NCBI GenBank assembly: GCA_945900795.1 | Contig: CAMDJN010000005.1 | Coordinates: forward strand, 1 to 48,890 | Direction of reading: 5' to 3' | Source of the DNA: Rickettsia typhi | GTDB taxonomy: Bacteria > Pseudomonadota > Alphaproteobacteria > Rickettsiales > UBA1997 | Length of the DNA stretch: 48,890 bases | Shown: piece by piece, positions 1 through 7,907 of the stretch | How the letters are laid out: each line of letters opens with the position of its first letter | Position numbering within the stretch: position 1 is the stretch's first letter | The notes under the pieces: model-generated | Databases searched by the model: none | Told to the model about the DNA's origin: nothing | What the model saw: only the letters and a program-made list of their open reading frames with translations | Translations under genes and position numbers: made by a program

Positions 1-190
1 CAGGAAGTGAATTTTGCGTTGCAAGAATGGAGAAAATTTTTCTTCTGCCTGAACTGATGGCGTTAAAAACCGGATGCTTTCCGAAGAGAAAAACTATATT
101 ACTATCTTCCCTGTGACCATCAATTTTTGATTGTGATAAGGATTGATAGTCATTCAAATTCGACCCATGGTTGAATTTGGTTTTTCTTAA

Positions 191-241
191 ATTACTACGC
201 GCCGAACGAGCCGGCGCCTTCGTAATGGAATTTATTTTTTT
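191..241 (+). terminator. Candidate intrinsic terminator
   Basis: A GC-rich 6-bp stem (GCGCCG at 199-204 with CGGCGC at 212-217) is extended by an outer ATTAC/GTAAT pairing and followed by a T-rich run at 230-240. The T run lies on the plus-strand side, so it would end transcription coming from a plus-strand gene to the left of the window, convergent with the parvulin gene. The rest of bases 1-190 holds no gene I can recognise. Confidence 0.5.
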
Positions 242-250
242 AGAAAATTT

Positions 251-274
251 GATATGCTGAATCAGATTCGGTAT
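251..274. repeat. Short palindromic repeat, copy 1 (CTGAATCAGATTCGG core)
   Basis: The core CTGAATCAGATTCGG, preceded by GATATG and followed by TAT, recurs near 32111-32162 and, inverted with one change, at 38211-38236. It lies just behind the parvulin stop codon. It looks like a small dispersed palindrome; any function is unknown. Confidence 0.5.
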
Positions 275-276
275 AG

Positions 277-1422
277 TTAGTGACGATTCTTATCTTTCTT
301 TGATTTTTTGCTCTTTTTTGCATCAGAATCTTTGACATCTTTTTTTAGATCCAGGTCTTCCTCGGTTGATTGCTGCTCACTTTCTTGTTGGTTTGCAACA
401 GCAGGAGTTGCGTCAACTGAGTCAGCATTTTCAGTTTCATCCTTTTTAGAATTCGGTTCTGGAACCGCTAAATTAACATCAGAGACCGAGTCAGAAACTT
501 TGGAATCTACCTCCTCTTCACCGGATTTGTTTTCAACTGCAGCGTTAGGATCTTTCAACTCAATCACGACTTGCACGGAAGCATTTTTAGTGATCTTGTC
601 ATTTATTTCGTTCAACTTCGCTTGCTTCAATTGCTTGCGTATAGATTCTTTAGCAATTTCGAATGAAATCGGCTCAGCATCTCTGGAGTCAGATAATTTA
701 ACCAGATGCCAACCGCTGCTGGTTTCGATCGAGGAAGAAACTTCATCACGTTTCAAATTGCGGACCACTTCTAAAATTTTTCTGTCGAGATCTCCTTCAA
801 AAACGTACTTAGCATTGCCATCTTTTCCGAAAGCATCTTTGTCGATGGAATATTTTTTTGCCAGTTCAGCGAAGGAGTGATTTGAGAATTTTTTTGCTTT
901 TAACTCTTTAAGAATTTTGTCAGCTTCGTCCTTTGATTTTGTGACGATATGGGCAATGAGATATTCCTTTTTGCCCGCTAAATCATTGGTAATTTCGACA
1001 TATCTGTCATTGATTTTTTTGTCAGTCACCTCTTCTTCTAGAACTGAACTGAGATATATTTGGCGCAGGATTTTGTTTTTCGTGTCCTTGATTTCATCAT
1101 CAACATCGCGACTTTTAACCGCTTTGGAATTTTTAGCGATTTCGGTTAACTCTTTTTCTAGATAGATGTCTCTAGCGAGAGATTCTATAACCTCTTTCGG
1201 TAATGAATCAATTGCAGGAATCTTACTATCTTTACTGTTAAAGACGCTGCGTAACTTTTTTTCAATCTCATGTTTGAAAATTTTTTCACCATTAATTTTG
1301 GCGACTACAACCTGACTTTTTTTATCAATAAAGTAGTTTGAGACTAGAAAAATCGTCGCTGACAACAATGTGATAGCGATAAAAATCTTGGTAGAATTTT
1401 TCTTTCTGGAGTAAAGCTTCAT
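277..1422 (-). CDS. Membrane-anchored parvulin-type peptidyl-prolyl isomerase
   Basis: This 381-residue protein should help fold envelope proteins in the periplasm by isomerising X-Pro bonds. Residues about 13-31 form one hydrophobic N-terminal segment (signal anchor or signal peptide). A rotamase/PpiC domain lies at about 150-245, with the family pattern AHIVTKSKDEA, FAELAKKYSID and SGWHLVKL. The last 90 residues are acidic and lysine-rich, ending in a KKSKKSKK-type tail, and are probably disordered. The start ATG overlaps the stop of the upstream HAD gene in an ATGA, so the two are probably co-transcribed. It resembles the single parvulin of Rickettsia-like genomes rather than full SurA with two rotamase domains. 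The client proteins cannot be read from the sequence. Confidence 0.85.
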   Translation of the reverse strand: MKLYSRKKNSTKIFIAITLLSATIFLVSNYFIDKKSQVVVAKINGEKIFKHEIEKKLRSVFNSKDSKIPAIDSLPKEVIESLARDIYLEKELTEIAKNSKAVKSRDVDDEIKDTKNKILRQIYLSSVLEEEVTDKKINDRYVEITNDLAGKKEYLIAHIVTKSKDEADKILKELKAKKFSNHSFAELAKKYSIDKDAFGKDGNAKYVFEGDLDRKILEVVRNLKRDEVSSSIETSSGWHLVKLSDSRDAEPISFEIAKESIRKQLKQAKLNEINDKITKNASVQVVIELKDPNAAVENKSGEEEVDSKVSDSVSDVNLAVPEPNSKKDETENADSVDATPAVANQQESEQQSTEEDLDLKKDVKDSDAKKSKKSKKDKNRH

Positions 1423-2330
1423 AACTTAAAACTTGGAATTACGAATTGAGGAAAGAGTTGATAAGAGTCGCAAATCGCTCTTAATTTTTTTTCATCAGCA
1501 CTTTGCCAATATTTTATTCCGAGCGGATTCGATAAGATACCGCCCGTAACTAAAAGACTATCGATACCGAAATTGCTAGCACCCTTGATGTCAGTTTCCA
1601 GACCATCTCCTATGGCAAGATATTTTTTTAAAATATCATTTTTTGAAGAAAAGGAATTTGACGTACTTTCCGAATCAAGAGATACAAATTTTTTATACAC
1701 CGCTTCATAAGCAGAAGAAAATGGCTTTCCGTAATACATAACCTCGCCTCCCATTCTTTCGTACTCTGCCGCAAGAGTACCGGCGCAAATCATTTGATGA
1801 CCACTTTGCCTTACAACAATCATATCAGGATTTATACAAAGCATTGGGAGATTACACCGCTTCGCCTCTGCTGCTTGTGGTAATTTTTCTGCCAAGACTG
1901 ATTCATCATGATCGAAACCTGTGGTAACAACGAAATCAGCATGCGCTGCGTCCTCAACTTTTTTATAATTAAGGCCATCAAGAAGGTTAATATCTTTTTG
2001 CGGGCCTATGTAAAAATAATTTTTACCAAATTTTTTAAAATTATTATCTTGATTGTAAGCAAGATCTAGAAAGGCAACTTCGCCTGATGTAAGAATAAAA
2101 TCGTAGAGATCTGGTGTAACACCGAATTTTTCTAACATGTTACTAACTATGTCGGCACGCCTAGGGGCGTTAGAAAGAAAACAAATTCTTTTTCCTTCTT
2201 TGCGTAAAAAAGATATAGCTTCAACTACCCCGGGATATGCCGCGCTTCCATCGTGAACGACTCCCCATACGTCAAAGATAAAATGGGAATATCGATCCGA
2301 TAGCTCATTTATTCCTGAGATAAATTTCAT
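1419..2330 (-). CDS. HAD-superfamily class IIA phosphatase
   Basis: This is a 303-residue hydrolase of the HAD-IIA group (NagD-like, TIGR01459 type), cytoplasmic, removing phosphate from an unknown small metabolite. Motif I is FDVWGVVHDG near residue 20 with the nucleophilic Asp, motif II is FLSNAPRR, a lysine lies in YYGKPFSSAYEAV, and motif III is GDGLETDIKGA. I chose the ATG at 2330; a TTG at 2354 would add eight residues but lies inside a hairpin repeat. The gene overlaps the downstream parvulin gene by 4 bp. The substrate is not predictable; family members act on sugar phosphates, nucleotides or phosphoglycolate. Confidence 0.85.
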   Translation of the reverse strand: MKFISGINELSDRYSHFIFDVWGVVHDGSAAYPGVVEAISFLRKEGKRICFLSNAPRRADIVSNMLEKFGVTPDLYDFILTSGEVAFLDLAYNQDNNFKKFGKNYFYIGPQKDINLLDGLNYKKVEDAAHADFVVTTGFDHDESVLAEKLPQAAEAKRCNLPMLCINPDMIVVRQSGHQMICAGTLAAEYERMGGEVMYYGKPFSSAYEAVYKKFVSLDSESTSNSFSSKNDILKKYLAIGDGLETDIKGASNFGIDSLLVTGGILSNPLGIKYWQSADEKKLRAICDSYQLFPQFVIPSFKL

Positions 2331-2346
2331 TCTATCCAATATGCTA

Positions 2347-2413
2347 TGTACCAATTCAAGTCCCAGAACTTGAATTGGTACAAGTTTTCATTTCTACATG
2401 ACACGAGTTGCGA
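2347..2413. repeat. Hairpin repeat in leader of HAD gene
   Basis: A perfect 15-bp stem (2347-2361 with 2368-2382) has a 6-nt loop, cccaga. It is followed on the plus strand by AAGTTTT and a tail containing GACACGAGTTGC. The same order (hairpin, AAGTTTT, TAC, GACACGAGTCGC) recurs at 31792-31853, also just upstream of a minus-strand gene. It separates the CsgG-like gene from the HAD gene and may end transcription or fold in the HAD leader. Confidence 0.6.
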
Positions 2414-2426
2414 AGATCTCATTATC

Positions 2427-3497
2427 CTACTTCGCGCCACATATCTTACCCAATAATGAGAGGCCCATTTTTCCAGTGCCAGAATGCATAAAGCTCTTTT
2501 TATATTTCATTTTAACTGCGTCTCCAAGCCTGATGGAGTTAGCTTTTTCTGCGTCATTCACCACAATCCATGATACTTTTGGATCTATTAATTGTGTTAC
2601 AGTTCCACTTGCTATTATTCTAGCTTCTACCTCGGACTTTTCTGTAATTGAATTTTCAACCTCATATTGTCCGGATATCTCAAGCTTATCTCCATGTTGC
2701 AACCCATCTACTGATCCGATATTGATTTTGAAAATAATCTTATCTTCAAAACTACGCTTCTCCATAATAAAACCTCTTTTAGAAAAGAAATTTTTGATGT
2801 CCGACTCGGCACTCTCGATCGCACTTTCTCCAGCCTTCCTCACAAGATCATCATCACGAGTAATGGCATCAGCACTAGTGCCTCCGAAACTGATAACTCC
2901 TAGATCTAGACCGCCACTTTTTTTAACATTTTCATTACGAGTTTTGCTGCCGTTTAGCTCAATGGATTCTATTACCGCAAGAGATGGTAGCTCGTAAACC
3001 TTTATACTACCAACCACATCAGAAGAATATTCAAAATGAGGAGGGATGGGCTTCACTTGCCTTGAGAGTGGATCAAAACAGGTACTGGTATTAGAGTATT
3101 TGGATGTGAACCCCGCATTAGAAATTTCTCCTGAAATCGCATAATCAGCAACTTGAGGACCTTTGTATGATCCCGTTTGATTCATTTCAGCCAAAGCGAC
3201 TTCTTGCTGCAACTTTGTCACAGCCTTACGATCGACTATTTTACCTAGACGATTTTTACCAATAACCATTTCTACTCTGCTCGCTAAGGATGCCCCCAAA
3301 GCGGCCTGCTTAGCGACTTCATTATCATTCTCCTCGAACTTAAAGACGGCGATTTTGAACGGCTCTCCTTTTAAGGCTTCTTCACTCGGCATGAACGTTG
3401 CCTTTGTCATAAATTGTTTTTGAAACTTATCAAAATTTTTGATCGTAGGAGCGCATGAAGAAATTAGAATCAGGACAACTAAGTATTTTATTTTCAC
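2427..3497 (-). CDS. CsgG-like outer-membrane lipoprotein
   Basis: This 356-residue protein starts with a lipoprotein signal; the lipobox is LISSC, so Cys15 would be acylated. Residues about 45-230 resemble the CsgG/LpoB-type fold: an FKIAVFKFEEN strand opening, a LASRVEMVIG helix, the pattern DRKAVTKLQQE, then ADYAISGEI, which matches the ADY-x-x-x-G-x-x signature of CsgG relatives. The C-terminal 100 residues (GSVDGLQHGDKLEI, then SGTVTQLI) look like the C-terminal domain of FlgT-like proteins. No curli genes are nearby, so a secretion-pore role is not supported; a structural or activator lipoprotein is equally possible. It appears monocistronic. The family is fairly clear, the function is not. 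Confidence 0.65.
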   Translation of the reverse strand: MKIKYLVVLILISSCAPTIKNFDKFQKQFMTKATFMPSEEALKGEPFKIAVFKFEENDNEVAKQAALGASLASRVEMVIGKNRLGKIVDRKAVTKLQQEVALAEMNQTGSYKGPQVADYAISGEISNAGFTSKYSNTSTCFDPLSRQVKPIPPHFEYSSDVVGSIKVYELPSLAVIESIELNGSKTRNENVKKSGGLDLGVISFGGTSADAITRDDDLVRKAGESAIESAESDIKNFFSKRGFIMEKRSFEDKIIFKINIGSVDGLQHGDKLEISGQYEVENSITEKSEVEARIIASGTVTQLIDPKVSWIVVNDAEKANSIRLGDAVKMKYKKSFMHSGTGKMGLSLLGKICGAK

Positions 3498-3611
3498 AAA
3501 ATTTAAATTTTCAGTTGTTAAAAAATCTCATTCGAACCTAGAGCTTGTTAGGACTGGGGATCTTAGGCCGCGTTAATATTATCGATCTTTTTTGTCAGAC
3601 CGATGCGCGAG

Positions 3612-3659
3612 GGGAACCTCTAAAAATTGTTTTTTAAATTTTAATTTTTAGAGGTTCCC
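3612..3659. repeat. Short form of the AGGGAACCTC repeat family
   Basis: Two 17-bp arms (3612-3628 and 3643-3659), each the end sequence GGGAACCTCTAAAAATT or its complement, enclose a 14-nt AT-rich loop. These are the two ends of the 145-bp element at 15703-15847 with the middle missing. It lies 5 bp behind the metK stop and may also act as a transcription end, although no T run follows. Confidence 0.7.
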
Positions 3660-3664
3660 TGAGG

Positions 3665-4822
3665 TTAAGCTAACTTTCTTAATTTCTCAGACAGGTCAGT
3701 TTTTTCCCACGAAAAACCACCATCAGCTTCTGGAGCGCGTCCGAAATGACCGTAGGTTGCGGTTCTTTTATAAATTGGCTTGTTTAGACCAAGGTGGCTT
3801 CTGATGCCGCGGGGACTGAGGTCAACCAGATCGTTAATGACTTTTACCAAGTCTTCCCCCGTCACACCAGTTTTGTGATTGTTGACGTAGAGCGATAAAG
3901 GTTTGGAAACGCCGATTGCATAGGCGATTTGTATAGTACATCTATCAGCAAGGCCGGCAGCAACAATATTTTTTGCCAAATAGCGCGCCATATATGCAGC
4001 AGAACGATCAACCTTTGTTGGATCTTTTCCGGAAAAAGCACCACCACCGTGTGGAGCAGCTCCACCATAAGTATCAACTATGATTTTACGACCCGTCAAT
4101 CCAGCATCACCATCAGGCCCACCAATCACAAATTTTCCAGTTGGATTAACCAAGAATTTGTCTTCTTTACACATCCATCCTTTTGGAAGAGATTTTTCGA
4201 CATAGGGGCGAATCAACTCACGAACTTGGCGCTGAGTCATACCCTCCTTGTGCTGAATAGAGACAAGAATTGTTTCTGCACGAACCGGGATACCATCTTC
4301 ATACCATAAAGTTACCTGACTTTTAGCATCCGGACCAAGATCACGCAACTCTCCACCTCGTACTGCATCCATGATGTTGTGTAAAATGCGGTGTGCGTAG
4401 TAAATTGCAGCAGGCATCAAAACATCAGTTTCACGACAGGCATAACCAAACATGATTCCTTGGTCTCCAGCTCCTTCATCTTTTGAACCGGCAGCATCAA
4501 CACCAACAGCGATATCAGCTGATTGCCCATGAATTAAGTTGGTAATTTTTAAATTTTTCCAATGAAAGCCATCCTGCTCATAGCCAATATCTTTGACGGT
4601 TTGACGGATTAAATTTTCAATATCCGGTTTTGAAATTTCTGGAGCTCGGATTTCACCACCGATCACCACCACGTTTGTTGTGGCAAATGTTTCAACGGCA
4701 ATGCGAGAGTAGGGATCTTTCGCTAAATAAGCATCGACCAAAGTATCGGAAATTTGATCGCAAATTTTGTCAGGGTGCCCTTCAGAAACAGACTCAGAAG
4801 TGAATAGAAAATTTTTTGGCAT
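3665..4822 (-). CDS. metK: S-adenosylmethionine synthetase
   Basis: Makes S-adenosylmethionine from methionine and ATP in the cytoplasm, the methyl donor for the cell. At 385 residues it is the normal family length. Signatures are [12 protein letters not shown] near residue 16 (methionine and ATP site), [12 protein letters not shown] near residue 118 and the phosphate-binding loop [16 protein letters not shown] near 260. The start ATG gives the usual N-terminus, [15 protein letters not shown]. The gene stands alone; the short 5' region shows no SAM-riboswitch-like fold that I can see. In Rickettsia species metK is often decayed and SAM is imported, so an intact copy suggests a less reduced metabolism. 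Confidence 0.98.
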   Translation of the reverse strand: MPKNFLFTSESVSEGHPDKICDQISDTLVDAYLAKDPYSRIAVETFATTNVVVIGGEIRAPEISKPDIENLIRQTVKDIGYEQDGFHWKNLKITNLIHGQSADIAVGVDAAGSKDEGAGDQGIMFGYACRETDVLMPAAIYYAHRILHNIMDAVRGGELRDLGPDAKSQVTLWYEDGIPVRAETILVSIQHKEGMTQRQVRELIRPYVEKSLPKGWMCKEDKFLVNPTGKFVIGGPDGDAGLTGRKIIVDTYGGAAPHGGGAFSGKDPTKVDRSAAYMARYLAKNIVAAGLADRCTIQIAYAIGVSKPLSLYVNNHKTGVTGEDLVKVINDLVDLSPRGIRSHLGLNKPIYKRTATYGHFGRAPEADGGFSWEKTDLSEKLRKLA

Positions 4823-4879
4823 GTTAAGTTAGACTTACAAATTCTGGAAGGCTTTCCACAAAATAAAGGAGATGGTAAT

Positions 4880-5515
4880 TCAAAAGGACTTCAAGTAACC
4901 AAAACGTATCGTTGAGTAATACGCGTTAAGCAATGCCAATTTTCCTGAATATTTCTGAAAACTAAAACGAAAACTATCGTCTGAATTATCAGAAAAAGTG
5001 AATTGAAAACCAGCGCCATAAACTGCCATTGTTTCATGCACTTTACGAACTACAGAATTGCCTTCTGATGTTGCGTAAGTCAACTTAGTATTCATATCAG
5101 ATACTCCGGCCTCAGCAAACAATTCAAAATCATCATCAATAATTGGCGCGTAAAATAAAGCAGAGAGGTTGTATTGATCCATTTTGAACCTCGGTTTGTG
5201 TGACAAGGAATAGCCTTGCAGAGAATCATTACTTAACTCCGTTTGTGCCCAATTGGTGTTTAGACCAACAAATTTATGGATACGCAAATGTCCACCAACT
5301 GCAATATTTTCAAAATCTGCTATCTGCTTTTCAGGAAGATTAGTTTTTAGATCAGAATTTACTCCACCACCAATAACATTCGGAGCGCTATATTCAAGCG
5401 AACCAAATGGTTTAAGAAAAAACTCGTCACGCATTTCTGCAAAACTGTCCATGGGGTGAAAAAAAACTAGGAAAATGGTGGCAACAAATTGGGTGAACTT
5501 ATGTGACAATCTCAT
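4880..5515 (-). CDS. Small outer-membrane beta-barrel protein
   Basis: A 211-residue protein with an N-terminal signal peptide (hydrophobic FVATIFLVFF, cleavage probably after DSFA) and alternating strands rich in aromatic residues, typical of the 8-stranded OmpA/OmpW-like surface-antigen fold of alphaproteobacteria. The last strand ends in RFGYLKSF, with the terminal Phe expected of a Bam substrate. I chose ATG at 5515; a TTG at 5527 would add four residues. It lies 57 bp upstream of metK on the same strand. The function, adhesion or membrane structure, cannot be told from the sequence. Confidence 0.75.
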   Translation of the reverse strand: MRLSHKFTQFVATIFLVFFHPMDSFAEMRDEFFLKPFGSLEYSAPNVIGGGVNSDLKTNLPEKQIADFENIAVGGHLRIHKFVGLNTNWAQTELSNDSLQGYSLSHKPRFKMDQYNLSALFYAPIIDDDFELFAEAGVSDMNTKLTYATSEGNSVVRKVHETMAVYGAGFQFTFSDNSDDSFRFSFQKYSGKLALLNAYYSTIRFGYLKSF

Positions 5516-5550
5516 GAACCTTAACAACTGCAGTTGAATTAATTTTACTA

Positions 5551-5740
5551 GCGAGCACGTACCTTTAAGTACGCTTACCTACTCGCAAACTGATCTTCCT
5601 AGAGATTTCACTTCGCTCATGCTCGTTCTCATCTATAGCATCTCAGCATGAAATTGCATATTTATGACGAAGCATGCGTCGTTTCGGCTAAAGCCGTCGA
5701 CTCGAACTCCTCGAAAAATCCAGGTTTTTCAGAGGTTCCT
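5551..5740. repeat. Diverged copy of the AGGGAACCTC repeat family
   Basis: The segment 5551-5586 matches the inner part of the 145-bp element (GCGAGCACGTACC, then AAGTACGCTTACCT), and 5725-5740 keeps a degraded end, AGAGGTTCCT. Between them lies about 140 bp of unrelated sequence with short palindromes. The whole gap between the barrel gene and ilvN (5516-5759) is taken up by this material. Confidence 0.55.
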
Positions 5741-5759
5741 TAAAAAACAACGCTTAAAT

Positions 5760-6281
5760 TTATTCTGGAATTGATGATAATTTCTTCTCACCCTTGAAAC
5801 CAGCTGCAATCCCGGTACGCGATACTCCGTCTAGTTCCAGTACAGAAAATTTTTCCAAAATCTCATCAATCATTTCAGCAGTTCCGATCACTTCAAAAAC
5901 AATCGAATCTCCCGTGATATCAATGATGTGTGTGCGGTATTTATCTGCTATCTTAATAGCCTTGTCGCGTTTTTGCTCGTCTCCGATTATTTTTACCAAA
6001 GCAAGTTCTCTTTCAATGTAACCGTGCTCACATGTAAGCTCTGCGGCACGATGCACTGGAACGATGCGATTTAGTAGTTTGCAAATCAAAGTGATGGTTT
6101 TTGTTGTACCGAAGCTGGTGATGGTAATTCTGGAAAGCTTTTTATCTTTACTGATTGGGGCGACGTTGAGGGATTCTATGTTGCATCCTCTTGCAGAAAA
6201 AAGCTCAACTATGCGCGCCAACGCACCAAACTCATTATCAACCAGAATTGCGATTACATGCTTTTTGATTTGGTCAGACAT
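5760..6281 (-). CDS. ilvN: Acetolactate synthase small (regulatory) subunit
   Basis: The 173-residue regulatory subunit of acetohydroxyacid synthase, the first shared enzyme of valine, leucine and isoleucine synthesis; it binds valine and raises the activity of the catalytic IlvB/IlvI subunit. The N-terminal ACT domain (residues 6-80) shows IAILVDNEFGALARIVELFS and RGCNIESLNVAP, and the ALS_ss_C domain follows with RELALVKI and SIVFEVIGT. The large subunit and ilvC are not beside it, unlike the usual ilvBN order. It lies 8 bp downstream of the CDGSH gene on the same strand, so it is probably read with panC; both pathways use branched-chain keto-acid precursors. Confidence 0.95.
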   Translation of the reverse strand: MSDQIKKHVIAILVDNEFGALARIVELFSARGCNIESLNVAPISKDKKLSRITITSFGTTKTITLICKLLNRIVPVHRAAELTCEHGYIERELALVKIIGDEQKRDKAIKIADKYRTHIIDITGDSIVFEVIGTAEMIDEILEKFSVLELDGVSRTGIAAGFKGEKKLSSIPE

Positions 6282-6289
6282 CGTTGTTT

Positions 6290-6556
6290 TTAAAGAGAAT
6301 TATGAGCTCCGTCACAAAACACGCCATTCTTGCTACGTTTACAGCCGCAAAGATTTACTATTTTTTCTTCTGCTACTTCAAACATGACAGATTTCATGAT
6401 GCTAGTTCCATCCTCATTCTTGTATTGCTTGTGCGATCCATCACAGAATGGCTGGTTATTGGACGCCCCGCATGAACACCAAAAATATTTTTGTCCCGGT
6501 TTTACCTCAACTTTAAAAGGATGTTTGGCGGCAATTATTGGCAATGATTCTGTCAT
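6290..6556 (-). CDS. Double-CDGSH iron-sulfur protein
   Basis: An 88-residue soluble protein with two CDGSH-type motifs that each hold a [2Fe-2S] cluster by three Cys and one His: CSCGASNNQPFCDGSH (residues about 28-43) and CGCKRSKNGVFCDGAH (about 70-85). Two motifs in one small chain are typical of bacterial MitoNEET-related proteins thought to act in electron transfer or cluster and iron handling. The start overlaps the panC stop in an ATGA, so translation is probably coupled to panC. It carries no membrane segment. The partner is unknown. Confidence 0.9.
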   Translation of the reverse strand: MTESLPIIAAKHPFKVEVKPGQKYFWCSCGASNNQPFCDGSHKQYKNEDGTSIMKSVMFEVAEEKIVNLCGCKRSKNGVFCDGAHNSL

Positions 6557-7449
6557 AAAGCTATGTTATCGATTAATCTTACTCCCTCTAAATAAGCTGC
6601 AACGAACAGTCTATATTTAACAAGTTTAGCGTCTTCAATCATGTTGGGTACGAAAGAAGAATTTGAATTGTTGTCAGAATGTGTAACGGAGAATAATTCG
6701 AGGCTTGTTTCATCGCGGATTTCTAGATAGTCAATCTTTTCGAAACCTGTTTGCAAAAGTTTTTCCTTTTTATCCGAAAGAATTTTTGTATAATTTGTAG
6801 CGTTATTTTTTGCTTCATCTTTTATCTCCAGCAACATTCTAAAAAGCTCTGAAGCCTTGATTTTAGCTATATCAGATAATCTTTGATTTCGTGATGACAT
6901 TGCAAGTCCGCTTTTTTCACGCATTGTTTCATGTGAAACAATCTCAATTTCGAAGTTTAAATCTTCGACTAGTTTTTTGATTATTGCCAACTGCTGGAAA
7001 TCCTTCTCTCCAAAGATTGCTACGTCGGGTTTTACGATATTAAAAAGCTTTACAACAATCATGGCTACCCCGTCAAAATGGCCCGGACGAGCGCTGCCAC
7101 AAAGACAATCGGTCAGCCTCGTTGGAACAATTTTAAATGAAAAATTGTCTGAAAAAATTTCTGAATCTTGTGGCAAAAAAATGTGAGTTGCGCCGGATTT
7201 TTTTAGCTTCTCTAAATCCTCATCAACCTGTCTCGGATATTTTTTGTAATCGCTAGAATCATTGAACTGAGCCTTATTAACAAAAATACTAACTACCACG
7301 ATTTCTGCGATTTCTTTACCTTTTTTTACTAAGGATAAATGTCCTTCATGTAAGGCCCCCATGGTTGGAATAAGCGCAATTTTTTTACCAAGATTTCTTT
7401 CTTGCTCTAGGTGAAATCTGATTTCTGAGATGGTTTTGGATATCTGCAT
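6553..7449 (-). CDS. panC: Pantothenate synthetase (pantoate-beta-alanine ligase)
   Basis: Joins pantoate and beta-alanine with ATP to make pantothenate, the coenzyme A precursor. The protein is 298 residues from the ATG at 7449. Signatures are PTMGALHEGHLSLV (HIGH-type ATP site), FGEKDFQQL and MSSRNQRLS (KMSKS-type). A TTG at 7527 would add 26 residues that the family lacks, so I prefer the ATG although no clear Shine-Dalgarno precedes either. It is coupled by 4 bp to the CDGSH gene. panB, panD and panE are not in the window. Most Rickettsiales lack this pathway, so its presence points to a broader metabolism. Confidence 0.95.
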   Translation of the reverse strand: MQISKTISEIRFHLEQERNLGKKIALIPTMGALHEGHLSLVKKGKEIAEIVVVSIFVNKAQFNDSSDYKKYPRQVDEDLEKLKKSGATHIFLPQDSEIFSDNFSFKIVPTRLTDCLCGSARPGHFDGVAMIVVKLFNIVKPDVAIFGEKDFQQLAIIKKLVEDLNFEIEIVSHETMREKSGLAMSSRNQRLSDIAKIKASELFRMLLEIKDEAKNNATNYTKILSDKKEKLLQTGFEKIDYLEIRDETSLELFSVTHSDNNSNSSFVPNMIEDAKLVKYRLFVAAYLEGVRLIDNIAL

Positions 7450-7561
7450 GGCGGAATTTTGATGAGGAATGGGAGTTCTAAAATCGATAAATTCTTTCTC
7501 AAAAATGACGTAGTCGCGAAGAGGCAAGTAATTTTCAACCCTGATCCGCCATTAGAATCAT

Positions 7562-7900
7562 TCAGAAGAAAAAAATTTTGCGAGTAAAATCTATGACTTT
7601 TCCATCGCGAATTTCGATTCCTTCCGAAGCAAGAATTTCGATTTTCTTTTCGATACCAAAGGCATATCCTCCCAACGCTCCATCGGATTTCACGACGCGA
7701 TGACATGGAACTATTGGTGCATTAGGATTCTTTCCAACAATCTGTCCAACAGCGCGATAGCCTTTGGTTTTTAACCTATCGGCCAAAGCTTTATAAGTCG
7801 TAACTTTGCCCTTAGGGATTTGATTCAGAAGATCGTAAAGTTTTTGAGAATTAATCAAGTGTAAGTAGCTCCAATCCAGATTTTTTTTTGATTTCGTCAT
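7562..7900 (-). CDS. ogt: Methylated-DNA-protein cysteine methyltransferase, short form
   Basis: Repairs O6-alkylguanine by moving the alkyl group to its own cysteine. Only the C-terminal DNA-binding domain (112 residues) is present: IPKGKVTTYKALADRL, GYRAVGQIVGKNPNA, and the active site VPCHRVV with the acceptor Cys. Lacking the N-terminal half of Ada/Ogt, it has MGMT-like size; because the Cys is kept, it is not an alkyltransferase-like (ATL) protein. The ATG at 7900 has a good ribosome site, GAGGAT, 5 nt ahead, which beats the longer TTG-type start that would overlap petB. It follows petB by 7 bp, where petC (cytochrome c1) is usually found. Confidence 0.88.
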   Translation of the reverse strand: MTKSKKNLDWSYLHLINSQKLYDLLNQIPKGKVTTYKALADRLKTKGYRAVGQIVGKNPNAPIVPCHRVVKSDGALGGYAFGIEKKIEILASEGIEIRDGKVIDFTRKIFFF

Positions 7901-7907
7901 TTTATCC

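Noticed and set aside
3..113. Open frame at the left edge that could be the 3' end of a plus-strand gene, 80 bp before a terminator
   Set aside because: Only 36 codons, with no recognisable motif and no homology that I can judge; the terminator supports an upstream gene but not this frame.
2347..2382. Simple intrinsic terminator of the CsgG-like gene
   Set aside because: On the minus strand no T run follows the stem; the repeat explanation fits better, although termination is not excluded.
3862..4309. Open frames on either strand within metK
   Set aside because: Shadow frames of a strongly conserved gene; no signature and no ribosome site.
4823..4879. SAM riboswitch before metK
   Set aside because: The gap is only 57 bp and shows no fold resembling known SAM riboswitch classes.
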